Positions 15,062 to 22,557 of a stretch of DNA of 34,039 bases are shown one piece after another. Both the position numbers and the translations under genes were made by a program. Positions within the stretch are counted from its first letter, which is position 1; each line of letters starts with the position of its first letter. A model generated the notes under the pieces. That model made no database searches, was not told the origin of the DNA, and saw only the letters and a list, made by a program, of their open reading frames with translations. This DNA comes from Chthoniobacterales bacterium (GTDB lineage Bacteria; Verrucomicrobiota; Verrucomicrobiia; Chthoniobacterales; UBA6821). The stretch lies in NCBI GenBank assembly GCA_026461395.1, contig JAPJNA010000004.1:1-34039 (forward strand). The letters run 5' to 3'.

Positions 15062-16069
15062 ATGGACTCCCCAGAAAAATCACCCCGCATCCTGATCATC
15101 CGCCGGGACAATATCGGGGACTTGGTCTGTACGACGCCCCTGATACGCGCACTCAGGGTACAGCTCCCGGAGGCCTACATCGCCGCACTCGTGACAAAAT
15201 ATAATTTGGCTGTGATGGCAGGAAACCCTGACATTGATGCTCTCTTCTCCTACACGAAGGCGAAGCATCTGGAGCATGGCGAGAGCCGCATCGGCATCTT
15301 CTGGAGCCGTCTCAAGACCATCTGGAAACTTCGTAAGCAACGCTTCGACTGGATTCTACTGCCGGGTGGTTCACAGCGCAGCTCGCTCCGTTTCGCCAAA
15401 TGGATCGGTGCCAAGAAGATTCTGGTCCGCGATGCGGAAGATGCGGCGGGCGGAGAGCACCATGTCGAGCAATGCTGCCACCAGCTTGTCCGTATGGGGT
15501 TGGAGTTCGCAGCACCCGAGGCTCGCCTGACCCCGGACAAAGCCCGGGTTACAAAGCTCAAGCACTCGTTGCCCCGGGAGTGGAACCGGCATTCTGGCCC
15601 GGTAATCGCCTTGCATCTCAGCTCACGAAAGATTTCCCAGCGCTGGCCTGCTGAGCGTTTTACCGAACTGGCCCGTATGCTGCATGAGAAACTTGATGCC
15701 AAATTTCTCCTTCTCTGGTCTCCCGGATCAGCAGATAACCCCCTTCACCCCGGCGACGATGAGAAGGCCCGTGACGTGTTGACTTCCACGGCGGGCCTAC
15801 CACTGCATCCCATTCCCACGGAACGGCTGGAAGACCTGATTGCGTCTCTCTCCCTCTGCGACTCCATGGTCTGTAGCGATGGCGGCGCGATGCATCTGGC
15901 CGCCGCTCTTGGCAAACCAATGGTCTGCCTCTTCGGCGATTCCGATCCGGAACATTGGGGCCCCTGGAAGGTGCCGTATGTGGTCCTGCATCCGCCCAGT
16001 CGCGAAGTGACCGATATCTCCGTGGAGCAAGTCTCTGCCGCATTTTTGGATCTCAGTCAAAAGTCCTAG
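15062..16069 (+). CDS. Glycosyltransferase family 9 (heptosyltransferase-like)
   Basis: The 335-residue enzyme matches the ADP-heptose:LPS heptosyltransferase family (GT9). It has ILIIRRDNIGDLVCTTPLIRAL near residue 10 (nucleotide-sugar fold start), HLSSRKISQRWP around residue 184, and DSMVCSDGGAMHLAAALGKP with FGDSDPEHWGPW toward the end. It probably adds a sugar to a lipopolysaccharide core or another envelope glycan at the inner face of the cytoplasmic membrane. The actual sugar is not readable. The ATG lies 13 bp after the tRNA CCA, so the gene may depend on readthrough from the tRNA promoter or on one of its own. Confidence 0.88.
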   Translation: MDSPEKSPRILIIRRDNIGDLVCTTPLIRALRVQLPEAYIAALVTKYNLAVMAGNPDIDALFSYTKAKHLEHGESRIGIFWSRLKTIWKLRKQRFDWILLPGGSQRSSLRFAKWIGAKKILVRDAEDAAGGEHHVEQCCHQLVRMGLEFAAPEARLTPDKARVTKLKHSLPREWNRHSGPVIALHLSSRKISQRWPAERFTELARMLHEKLDAKFLLLWSPGSADNPLHPGDDEKARDVLTSTAGLPLHPIPTERLEDLIASLSLCDSMVCSDGGAMHLAAALGKPMVCLFGDSDPEHWGPWKVPYVVLHPPSREVTDISVEQVSAAFLDLSQKS

Positions 16070-16101
16070 CGAGTACGCCTCCTCGGATTCATTCTCATCC
16101 C

Positions 16102-16875
16102 ATGCTCGAGATCACGATTCTGGCCAGCGGCAGCAATGGCAACGCCGCACTGGTTCGGACCGAAACGGCCTCCTTCCTGGTTGATGCGGGCCTGAGCACC
16201 AAGGAGCTGACTCTCCGTTTGAACTCTTGCGGCGTGGAACCGCGCGACCTCTGTGCGATCCTAGTGACCCACGAGCATGGCGACCATACCAAGGGACTCG
16301 CCCAGTGGTCCAAGAAACATGCCACACCGATCTATTGCAACCGCCAGACGGCGGCGGTTCTCCGGGATAAAGTCCTCGATTTCAACGGATGGAAGATCTT
16401 TGAAAGCGGTGCCGAATTCGACTTGGAGGGCGCAACCGTGCGTTCTTTTCTCATACCGCACGATGCGGTGGAGCCGGTCGGCTTCGTGATCCGAGAACGG
16501 ACCCACTCCTTCGGCTTCCTCACCGACCTTGGTCATGCAACAACGCTCGTTACCGAATCGCTTCGCGGGGTGGATGGTCTCCTGATCGAGGCGAACTACG
16601 ATGAGCAACTCCTAGAAAAAGACACGAAGCGCCCCTGGTCGATCAAGCAACGCATCCAGTCCCGCCACGGCCATCTCTCGAACACCGCTGCTGCGGAAAC
16701 CGTCTCCGGGATTCGCCACGATGGTCTCGGCCACCTCCTGTTAGGTCACCTGAGCCGTGACTGCAACAGCGAAGCGCTAGCCCTCGGCGCCATGAACCGA
16801 ATGCTGGGTCCGAGTACAATCAACCTCTTCTGTGCACTGCAGGAGGAGGTTTCTCCACCTATCAGATTCATTTAG
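16102..16875 (+). CDS. MBL-fold metallo-hydrolase, WalJ/YycJ-like
   Basis: The 257-residue protein begins MLEITILASGSNGNAALV. It carries the metallo-beta-lactamase signature THEHGDH at residues about 54-60, a phosphate-binding SGSNGN start and RHGHLSN late in the sequence. These match the WalJ (YycJ) group of predicted metal-dependent nucleases linked to DNA repair. The reading frame is open upstream, but the ATG at 16102 matches the family N-terminus and avoids overlap with the glycosyltransferase gene. Its stop overlaps the stop of the convergent DUF2752 gene. Confidence 0.88.
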   Translation: MLEITILASGSNGNAALVRTETASFLVDAGLSTKELTLRLNSCGVEPRDLCAILVTHEHGDHTKGLAQWSKKHATPIYCNRQTAAVLRDKVLDFNGWKIFESGAEFDLEGATVRSFLIPHDAVEPVGFVIRERTHSFGFLTDLGHATTLVTESLRGVDGLLIEANYDEQLLEKDTKRPWSIKQRIQSRHGHLSNTAAAETVSGIRHDGLGHLLLGHLSRDCNSEALALGAMNRMLGPSTINLFCALQEEVSPPIRFI

Positions 16876-17303
16876 AGGGCCCGTTCTCTGACGATCAGGT
16901 AGATCCAGTTCCCTGCGATCAGCGCCACCACGCCGACTCGCACAGCAAGCGCGGTGATTTTGGCGAGTGGCTCCCACCGCAGACGCGGCAGTCCTGCAGA
17001 GACAACCACCACACAATAAAGGAGATAGATAGTTATTCCAAAAACGAGAGCCATGAGAAGTGGGTTGAAGAGAATGGCCGCCTCCAGATGGCCATGGAGC
17101 AGACAGCTAAGTCCCCGGGTCATGCCGCAGGTGGGGCAGGGGAGGCCTGTTAGTGCATGGAGTGGACAGAGGGGTGTCGGTAATCCTGAGAGGAGCCAGC
17201 CGATAGCCAGGATGCCACCAAACACGATAACCAAACCCCAAGTCAGCTCCGGATCATTCTCCCCCGGAAAGAGCGGCCGCCAGAAGAATCGGGGAACGAG
17301 CAA
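16872..17303 (-). CDS. DUF2752 membrane protein
   Basis: The family core is clear: CPLHALTGLPCPTCGMTRGL, the Cys-rich signature of DUF2752, lies between hydrophobic segments (LVIVFGGILAIGWLLSG, LLMALVFGITIYLLYCVVVV and a last one near the C-terminus). The biochemical role of the family is unknown. The start is uncertain: a TTG at 17303 (143 residues) places it just after the stop of the upstream membrane-protein gene. The in-frame ATG at 17513 would overlap that gene by about 200 bp with non-family sequence. The pairing with a GYF/Yip1-type gene suggests a shared membrane function, which is inference. Confidence 0.78.
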   Translation of the reverse strand: MLVPRFFWRPLFPGENDPELTWGLVIVFGGILAIGWLLSGLPTPLCPLHALTGLPCPTCGMTRGLSCLLHGHLEAAILFNPLLMALVFGITIYLLYCVVVVSAGLPRLRWEPLAKITALAVRVGVVALIAGNWIYLIVRERAL

Positions 17304-17314
17304 GGACTTATGGA

Positions 17315-18232
17315 TTAGGGAAGCTTGGGCAGCGTCGGCATACCGCCGCCCATCTGATGGCTTAACTCGGCGATGCCGAATCCCGCTGCAGTACCCAGCA
17401 AGAGAAGGAGTCCACAGCAGAGTAAACCTGGCAGGGTAATGGCAAGCGTCGCCCTCCAACCTTCCGTGCACTGCGCTTCCTTCAGTCCGATGATAATTGC
17501 GTAAGCGCCCCAAATCACGCCGATCAAGCTGCCACAGATCGGGATGATGTTGAGCACCGCCGCGCTAGCCTGAGCGTAACAGATGACTCGGAAGGTGGTT
17601 TCGAACGGCCGATTGGCACCGCCCAGCAACTTCAGGCAGAGATGGGTGATACCCGAGGAAATGAAGGCGCTCACGACATAAAGCGCCGGGGAGAGTAGCA
17701 CCGATCCTATCAGTGCCACGGAGAAGGAGGATCCCGTGGGCAAGGATGAAGCATGAGGAACTTTCGCCGCGAAGAGACCGGGATTCATGGTTGTCATCGC
17801 GATCTGGTAGAAGGCGGAGACGGCAAACATGGCGCTACTGAGCAGCACGAAATAGAGGAGCGGATTGGCCAGACCACCCGTCTGCTTCATGGAGGCGAAG
17901 GTCTGGGTCGGGCGTAAAAGCACATCGCCGATCGTCTGGGAGAGGGCGGCGAAAAAACCGAGCGACTCTCGCTCTTCCCAAGCAGGGCTGTTCCCCTCAG
18001 CTGGCAGGGCGTCGAAGGGTGTCTCGTCCAGACTTGCTGTATCAAGAGAAGGCGCAGGAATCTCCATGCCCCATTGAGGGGCTATCTCGCCGAGCGGCCT
18101 CCACTCAGCCATCCCCTCTCGCCAGGCAAGATCACCCGACGAAAAGCGTCCGGAATGAATTCCCTCCCTGACGGCCTCTTCACTGAACGAGCCTAGGGAC
18201 TGGTGGTTGCGCGCGATGTGAATGTTGGACAT
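17315..18232 (-). CDS. GYF-domain (DUF4339) plus Yip1-like membrane protein
   Basis: The 305-residue protein has an N-terminal GYF_2-type domain, residues about 1-55 (AREGMAEWRPLGE with the typical Trp residues). An acidic linker follows, then a Yip1-like membrane region with about five hydrophobic segments (YFVLLSSAMFAVSAFY, FSVALIGSVLLSPALYVVSAF, LPGLLCCGLLLLLG). The LLRPTQTFASMKQTGG segment before the first helix is typical of bacterial Yip1 proteins. The function is unknown; a peptide-binding GYF head suggests a membrane adaptor. A heptamer array (18245-18273) lies directly upstream of its start. Confidence 0.82.
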   Translation of the reverse strand: MSNIHIARNHQSLGSFSEEAVREGIHSGRFSSGDLAWREGMAEWRPLGEIAPQWGMEIPAPSLDTASLDETPFDALPAEGNSPAWEERESLGFFAALSQTIGDVLLRPTQTFASMKQTGGLANPLLYFVLLSSAMFAVSAFYQIAMTTMNPGLFAAKVPHASSLPTGSSFSVALIGSVLLSPALYVVSAFISSGITHLCLKLLGGANRPFETTFRVICYAQASAAVLNIIPICGSLIGVIWGAYAIIIGLKEAQCTEGWRATLAITLPGLLCCGLLLLLGTAAGFGIAELSHQMGGGMPTLPKLP

Positions 18233-18244
18233 AGGGAGAGAAAA

Positions 18245-18273
18245 AGCTGAAAAGCTGAAAGCTGAAAGCTGAA
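18245..18273 (-). repeat. 7-bp tandem array upstream of the GYF/Yip1 gene
   Basis: Four copies of AGCTGAA, with one extra A after the first, occupy 18245-18273. Read in the sense of the downstream minus-strand gene they are TTTCAGC repeats starting 13 bp before the ATG. It belongs to the heptamer array group discussed in the findings. Confidence 0.85.
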
Positions 18274-18310
18274 ACTGTCGGTAGCCTTTGGCACAACTCC
18301 TTGATTTCTT

Positions 18311-18330
18311 TTCCTGAGTTCCTGAGTTCC
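18311..18330 (+). repeat. 8-bp tandem repeat copy upstream of lolD
   Basis: TTCCTGAGTTCCTGAGTTCC (18311-18330) is two and a half copies of an 8-bp unit. It differs by one base from 26726-26745 and is related to 29336-29352, so a dispersed intergenic repeat family is present. It lies 33 bp before the lolD ATG. Confidence 0.75.
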
Positions 18331-18363
18331 ATATTTTTATCCCCCCTGTAGCCTCATCATCGC

Positions 18364-19044
18364 ATGACCGACTCCATCCATCTCCGCGCCCGTGGTCTTT
18401 GCCAGACCTATGATTTGGGGTGCAACCATTTGCAGGTTCTCAAGGGAGTCGATCTCGACGTGGCCAAAGGCGAGGTGGTCTTTCTGCGCGGCGCATCCGG
18501 TGCAGGCAAATCGACACTCCTCTATATCCTTGCTGGTCTGGAGCATCCGAAGCAGGGAAGCGTCGAGTTCGAAGGCGAACAACTCTTTGCTCTCAAGGGA
18601 GATCGTGAGGCCCTCTTGCGCAACCGCCGCATGGGATTCGTCTTCCAATCCTATTTCCTCCTGCCAGAACTGACTGCCCTGGAGAACGTCATGCTTCCCT
18701 CGATGCTGGGCGGCAGAAAAAACGACGCTCACGCCCGCAGCCTACTCGACCGTGTTGGGCTTTCGGGACGCCTCGACCATCTCCCCTCGCAACTCAGCGG
18801 CGGCGAGCAGCAGCGTGTGGCCATCGCCCGCGCCTTAGTGAATGATCCCAGTATTCTCTTTGCCGACGAGCCCACGGGGAATCTCGACGCGGTAACGGGC
18901 GCTGGGATCATTGAGCTGCTTCTCGGGCTGGCAAGGCAGGACGGACGGACATTTGTCGCCGTGACCCATGATCCAGCTCTAGCCACTCTAGGCGACCGTC
19001 AGCTCTTTCTCAAGGAAGGCCATCTTCAGGAAAAACTCGCCTAA
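18364..19044 (+). CDS. lolD: ABC transporter ATP-binding protein, LolD-like
   Basis: The 226-residue ATPase has Walker A GASGAGKST at residues 43-51, the signature LSGGEQQ at 144-150 followed by RVAIARAL, Walker B ILFADEPTGNLD and the switch His in VTHD. This set, at this length, matches LolD/MacB-type ATPases. LolD powers release of lipoproteins from the inner membrane by LolCE. No LolC/E gene is adjacent, so assignment to lipoprotein transport rather than MacB-type export is probable, not certain. Confidence 0.87.
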   Translation: MTDSIHLRARGLCQTYDLGCNHLQVLKGVDLDVAKGEVVFLRGASGAGKSTLLYILAGLEHPKQGSVEFEGEQLFALKGDREALLRNRRMGFVFQSYFLLPELTALENVMLPSMLGGRKNDAHARSLLDRVGLSGRLDHLPSQLSGGEQQRVAIARALVNDPSILFADEPTGNLDAVTGAGIIELLLGLARQDGRTFVAVTHDPALATLGDRQLFLKEGHLQEKLA

Positions 19045-19061
19045 GGAACCGCTAACACGCC

Positions 19062-19089
19062 TTCAGGTTTCAGGTCTCCAGTTTCATTC
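19062..19089 (+). repeat. 7-bp tandem array upstream of the YbgC-like gene
   Basis: Units TTCAGGT (19062-19068), TTCAGGT (19069-19075), CTCCAGT (19076-19082) and TTCATTC (19083-19089) run in sequence, ending 4 bp before the ATG at 19094. It sits where a ribosome binding site would be expected. Confidence 0.75.
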
Positions 19090-19093
19090 TTCC

Positions 19094-19510
19094 ATGTCTT
19101 CTCCCCCCTCCATCATCACCCCTGTTCAGGTCATGTTCTTCGACACCGATGCGGGTGGAGTCGTCCACAACATTGCCTACCTTCGCTTCATCGAGACAGC
19201 TCGCACGCTACTTGCCGTACAGCTCGGGATGGACTGGAACCGGATGGCCCGAACCTCGGTCTATCCCGTGGTGGTGCGCACTGAGATCGACTACAAGAGA
19301 CCCGCGATCCTCGGAGACGAACTCGAAGTTCACGGACGCTTGGGTGAGGCCACCCCTGCACGCTTCTGGTGCCACTTCGAGATCATGCGCCCGCACGACG
19401 GGGCCTTAATGATTACGTGCCAGCAAGCGTTAGCCTTCGTGAAGATGCCCGAAGGAAAGCCTCTCCGCGTTCCCAAAGGCTGGCCAGAACCCTTCGCTCC
19501 GGAAGTTTAG
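19094..19510 (+). CDS. Acyl-CoA thioesterase, YbgC/4HBT family
   Basis: The 138-residue hotdog-fold protein has VMFFDTDAGGVVHNIAYLRFIETAR near the N-terminus, with the conserved Asp and the His-containing turn of the 4-hydroxybenzoyl-CoA thioesterase family, and RTEIDYKRPAILGDELEV in the middle. It is probably a cytoplasmic acyl-CoA or acyl-ACP thioesterase. YbgC proteins are often linked to the Tol-Pal envelope system, but no tol genes are here. Substrate unknown. Confidence 0.88.
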   Translation: MSSPPSIITPVQVMFFDTDAGGVVHNIAYLRFIETARTLLAVQLGMDWNRMARTSVYPVVVRTEIDYKRPAILGDELEVHGRLGEATPARFWCHFEIMRPHDGALMITCQQALAFVKMPEGKPLRVPKGWPEPFAPEV

Positions 19511-19536
19511 GGAAGTCCCCGGCAGAGATTTCCAAT

Positions 19537-19571
19537 TTTCAGGTTTCAGGTTTTAGGTTTCAGGTTTTAAC
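19537..19571 (+). repeat. 7-bp tandem array upstream of trxB
   Basis: Five consecutive 7-bp units, TTTCAGG, TTTCAGG, TTTTAGG, TTTCAGG and TTTTAAC, fill 19537-19571, ending 8 bp before the trxB ATG. This is the cleanest example of the array group. Confidence 0.88.
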
Positions 19572-19579
19572 ATCTCCAG

Positions 19580-20506
19580 ATGGAACAAGTCGTCATCATC
19601 GGATCCGGTTGCGCCGGATGGACCGCAGCGATCTACACAGCGCGCGCCAATCTCAATCCCCTTCTGATCACAGGCCAGCAGCCGGGCGGCCTTCTCACCA
19701 CCACCTCGAGCGTCGAAAACTTCCCCGGCTTCCAGAACGGCATCGAGGGAACGGCGTTGATGATGGAGATGCAGGAACAGGCAACCCGCTTCGGAACACA
19801 GATCCAGTATTTAAGTCGCGTGGAGTCGGTCGACTTCTCATCCAACCCGCTAAAAGTCACGGTTGATGGAAAAACAATCGAGACCCGTAGCGTCATCGTT
19901 GCGGTCGGCGCAGGACACCGCCACCTCGGCGTCTCAGGGGAGCATGAGCTTGAGAACAAGGGTGTCACCTACTGCGCCACCTGCGATGGGGCTCTTCCGA
20001 TTTTCCGCAACCAGCCGCTCGTTGTCGTGGGCGGGGGAGACTCGGCCTGTGAAGAGGCTAGCTATCTCACACGGTTCGCCTCCCAAGTCTATCTGATCCA
20101 CCGTCGCGATTCACTCCGCGCCTCCAAGATCATGGCAGAGCGGACGCTCTCCAACCCCAAGATCACACCCGTTTGGAACTCCGTCGTGGAAGAGGTGCTG
20201 GATGTCACGCAAAACCGCGTTACCGGAGTGCGCCTGAAGAACATCGTGACCGATGAAGTCAGTACGCTGGATTGCGCCGGTGTGTTTGTGGCAATCGGTC
20301 ACACGCCGAACACGCAAATCTTCCAAGGACAGCTCACCATGGATGAGGCCGGATACCTCATTCTCGGCGACGGTAGCCGCACGAATATTCCTGGGGTCTT
20401 TGCAGCCGGGGACTGCGCCGACTCCGTCTACCGCCAGGCCATCACTGCAGCCGGCATGGGCTGCGCTGCTGCGATCGACGCAGAACGCTGGCTAGCGGGT
20501 CTGTAA
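19580..20506 (+). CDS. trxB: Thioredoxin-disulfide reductase
   Basis: The 308-residue FAD flavoprotein reduces thioredoxin with NADPH. It has the FAD-binding GSGCAGWTAAIYTARA, the QQPGGLLTTTSSVENFPGF region, the redox-active CATC (residues about 134-137), the NADPH loop GGGDSACEEA and the C-terminal FAD motif GVFAAGDCAD. All match TrxB at normal length. After the redox motif the usual DGFFF/Y is DGALP, a small local difference. The ATG at 19580 lies 8 bp after a heptamer array and has no Shine-Dalgarno sequence. Confidence 0.96.
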   Translation: MEQVVIIGSGCAGWTAAIYTARANLNPLLITGQQPGGLLTTTSSVENFPGFQNGIEGTALMMEMQEQATRFGTQIQYLSRVESVDFSSNPLKVTVDGKTIETRSVIVAVGAGHRHLGVSGEHELENKGVTYCATCDGALPIFRNQPLVVVGGGDSACEEASYLTRFASQVYLIHRRDSLRASKIMAERTLSNPKITPVWNSVVEEVLDVTQNRVTGVRLKNIVTDEVSTLDCAGVFVAIGHTPNTQIFQGQLTMDEAGYLILGDGSRTNIPGVFAAGDCADSVYRQAITAAGMGCAAAIDAERWLAGL

Positions 20507-20508
20507 CC

Positions 20509-20524
20509 AAGGGCTTCAGCCCTT
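20509..20524 (+). terminator. Short hairpin after trxB
   Basis: AAGGGCT (20509-20515) and AGCCCTT (20518-20524) form a perfect inverted repeat 3 bp after the trxB stop, followed by a pyrimidine-rich stretch. It may act as a weak terminator or attenuator before the glycosyltransferase gene. Confidence 0.4.
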
Positions 20525-20535
20525 CCTCACTCTCA

Positions 20536-21702
20536 GTGGTAATTTGTGACCTCACCCAATTCTACTCCCCCTTCTCGGGGGGAGTGAGGCGTTATGTTGC
20601 GGAGAAGGCGGATCACTTGGAAGCGGCGGGCGATCGCCATGTATTGATCATTCCCGGCGAAAAAACCGAACGCTGCGTTGAAGGACTTCAGACAATCTAC
20701 ACGATCGAGTCGCCGCTGATTTCCCGGACGGCCCGCTACCGTGCGCTGATCAATCTCAACCTGGTCGAGGAAGCCTTGGAGCGGGAACGCCCGGACCTGA
20801 TCGAATCGGGCGATCCCTATCAGGTGGCCTGGAAGGCCCTTGCCTCGGGGCGCGCACTCGGGATTCCGACCGTGGGCTTCTACCATTCTCATTTTCCCGA
20901 TGCGGTGCTCCGGTCGGTGGCCAAGTACTTCGGCTCCATCTCCGTGATGATGGCCGCAGAGATCGGCAAGAAGTACGCTGTCACGCTCTACAACCGCTTC
21001 GAGCGTACGCTTGTCCCAAGTGCCGGCCTCTCCGAGCTGCTTAGCACGTGGGGCATGGAGAATGTTGAGACCCTTGAACTCGGCGTCGACACGGACATCT
21101 TTTTCCCCGACAAAGAGCGCGGACATGCGGCCCGCCAAGCCCTCGGATGGCCATCCGACAAACAGATTCTTCTTTATGTCGGCAGACTCAATGCTGACAA
21201 GAACGTCCGCAAGCTCTTCGAAGCCTTTGCTCTCCTGCACAAGAACGATCCGAGCCGTTTTCATCTGGTTGTGGTCGGCGACGGTATGCTCCGCAATGCG
21301 CTTCATCATCTGGAAGAAGAGACGCAGGCCGTAAGCTGGATTCGTTACTGCAATGGGTCCCAGGAGCTGGCTGACATTTACAGGGCGGCGGATCTCTTCG
21401 TGCATCCCGGGGTCAAGGAGACCTTCGGGCTAGTGACCCTCGAGAGTCAGGCCTGCGGAACACCCGTAGTCGGGATCCGCGGCAGCTACATGGACGCGAT
21501 CAACTTCAGCGGCCTGCACAACTGGTCGGCGGATAACAATGCGGAGGCACTGGCCAGGGCGATCCGTACGGTTGCGGATCAGGATCTTGCGGCCTCGGGC
21601 CTGCGGGCCTCCGCCTTCGTGAAAGGCCGTTACTGCTGGAAGGAAGTCTTCGGGCGTCTCTTTGCGATTTACCGAGAGGTGATCGCCTCGTACAACCCAT
21701 AG
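20536..21702 (+). CDS. Glycosyltransferase family 4-type protein
   Basis: The 388-residue GT-B enzyme starts with a GTG (20536) and VICDLTQFYSPFSGGVRRYV, typical of GT4 N-terminal domains. The C-terminal domain has ILLYVGRLNADKN and the donor-binding EX7E-type segment (KETFGLVTLESQACGTPVVG). It probably transfers a sugar in cell-envelope or glycolipid synthesis; donor and acceptor are not readable. An acetyltransferase gene follows almost without gap, suggesting joint action on a surface glycan or lipid. Confidence 0.88.
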   Translation: MVICDLTQFYSPFSGGVRRYVAEKADHLEAAGDRHVLIIPGEKTERCVEGLQTIYTIESPLISRTARYRALINLNLVEEALERERPDLIESGDPYQVAWKALASGRALGIPTVGFYHSHFPDAVLRSVAKYFGSISVMMAAEIGKKYAVTLYNRFERTLVPSAGLSELLSTWGMENVETLELGVDTDIFFPDKERGHAARQALGWPSDKQILLYVGRLNADKNVRKLFEAFALLHKNDPSRFHLVVVGDGMLRNALHHLEEETQAVSWIRYCNGSQELADIYRAADLFVHPGVKETFGLVTLESQACGTPVVGIRGSYMDAINFSGLHNWSADNNAEALARAIRTVADQDLAASGLRASAFVKGRYCWKEVFGRLFAIYREVIASYNP

Positions 21703-21703
21703 G

Positions 21704-22387
21704 GTGTCTTCTGTATCCACTGTGGCCCGGCCGGTATCATCGTTTACGAACGGGGTCTTGATCCGCCGTTACGAGTCACGTGATCGCGAGGCTGTGCGCC
21801 ATCTCTGCTGCGAGACCGGATTTCTAGGTAAGGCGATCGACCCCGTTTTCCAGGATCGCGAGATTTTCGCCGACTACCTGACGCGCTACTACACCGACAT
21901 CGAGCCGGAGTCTTCTTTCGTGCTGGAACAGGAGGGCATTGTGAAGGGTTATCTGCTCGGCTCCTACCGTCCCTTCCGCCAGCAGCTCTTCAACTTCTTC
22001 AACAACATCCATCTCTTCACGCGCGGGATGGCCAAGTACCCCTTCTACAACAAGGCTACGCGTGACTTCATCGGCTGGATCCTGCGCACTTCGTGGAAAG
22101 AGGTTCCGCAGGCTCCCCGCCGCAGTGCCCACTTCCATTTCAATATTTTGCCCGAGGCTCAGGGCCTTGCCCATAGCACCAAGCTGATGAACAGTTATCT
22201 GGATCATCTGCGCAGCAAGAACGTACGCCAGGTCTATGGTCAGGTGGTGACCTTCGAAGCACGTCGTGGAGCCAGAGTTTTTGAACGCTACGGCTTCCAG
22301 GTGCTCAATCGTAGCGAGATCACGAAATACCGCGCAACCCACCCCGAACCAGTCTACCTCACGACCGTGCTGAAGGAGCTCAAGTAG
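21704..22387 (+). CDS. GNAT-family N-acetyltransferase
   Basis: The 227-residue protein has a GNAT fold: an N-terminal VLIRRYESRDREAVRHLC strand-helix, a central ESSFVLEQEGIVKGYLLGSY, and an acetyl-CoA region with FNILPEAQGLAHSTKLMNSY, then ARRGARVFERYGFQV. The GTG start at 21704 lies directly after the glycosyltransferase stop (21700-21702). The substrate is unknown; its coupling to the GT4 gene suggests acetylation of a sugar or a biosynthetic intermediate. Confidence 0.8.
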   Translation: MSSVSTVARPVSSFTNGVLIRRYESRDREAVRHLCCETGFLGKAIDPVFQDREIFADYLTRYYTDIEPESSFVLEQEGIVKGYLLGSYRPFRQQLFNFFNNIHLFTRGMAKYPFYNKATRDFIGWILRTSWKEVPQAPRRSAHFHFNILPEAQGLAHSTKLMNSYLDHLRSKNVRQVYGQVVTFEARRGARVFERYGFQVLNRSEITKYRATHPEPVYLTTVLKELK

Positions 22388-22408
22388 TAAGGCTACGAGA
22401 GAGGCATC

Positions 22409-22543
22409 TAGGCTGGAGACTAAAGACTGTTAGGTCGGAACTTTCACCTGCGGTTTCAAGCCTTGAATTTTCATCTATCGAGACGATGGTCGGCTCTCTC
22501 GGCTTCTTATTTTCCCAACTAAAAGTCTTCAGTCTTTAGCCTA
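22409..22543. repeat. Inverted 7-mer arrays before dprA
   Basis: The left arm 22409-22433 (TAGGCT, GGAGACT, AAAGACT, GTTAGG) is an imperfect inverted copy of the right arm 22519-22543 (AGTCTTC, AGTCTTT and AGCCTA units). The right arm ends 14 bp before the dprA ATG. A second pair, CGAGAGAG (22396-22403) and CTCTCTCG (22494-22501), interleaves with the first, so a single nested hairpin is not possible. Confidence 0.7.
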
Positions 22544-22557
22544 AACCCCTTCCCCAA

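Noticed and set aside
18245-18273. CRISPR array
   Set aside because: Units are 7 bp, directly abutting and without spacers, and no cas genes are present in the window.
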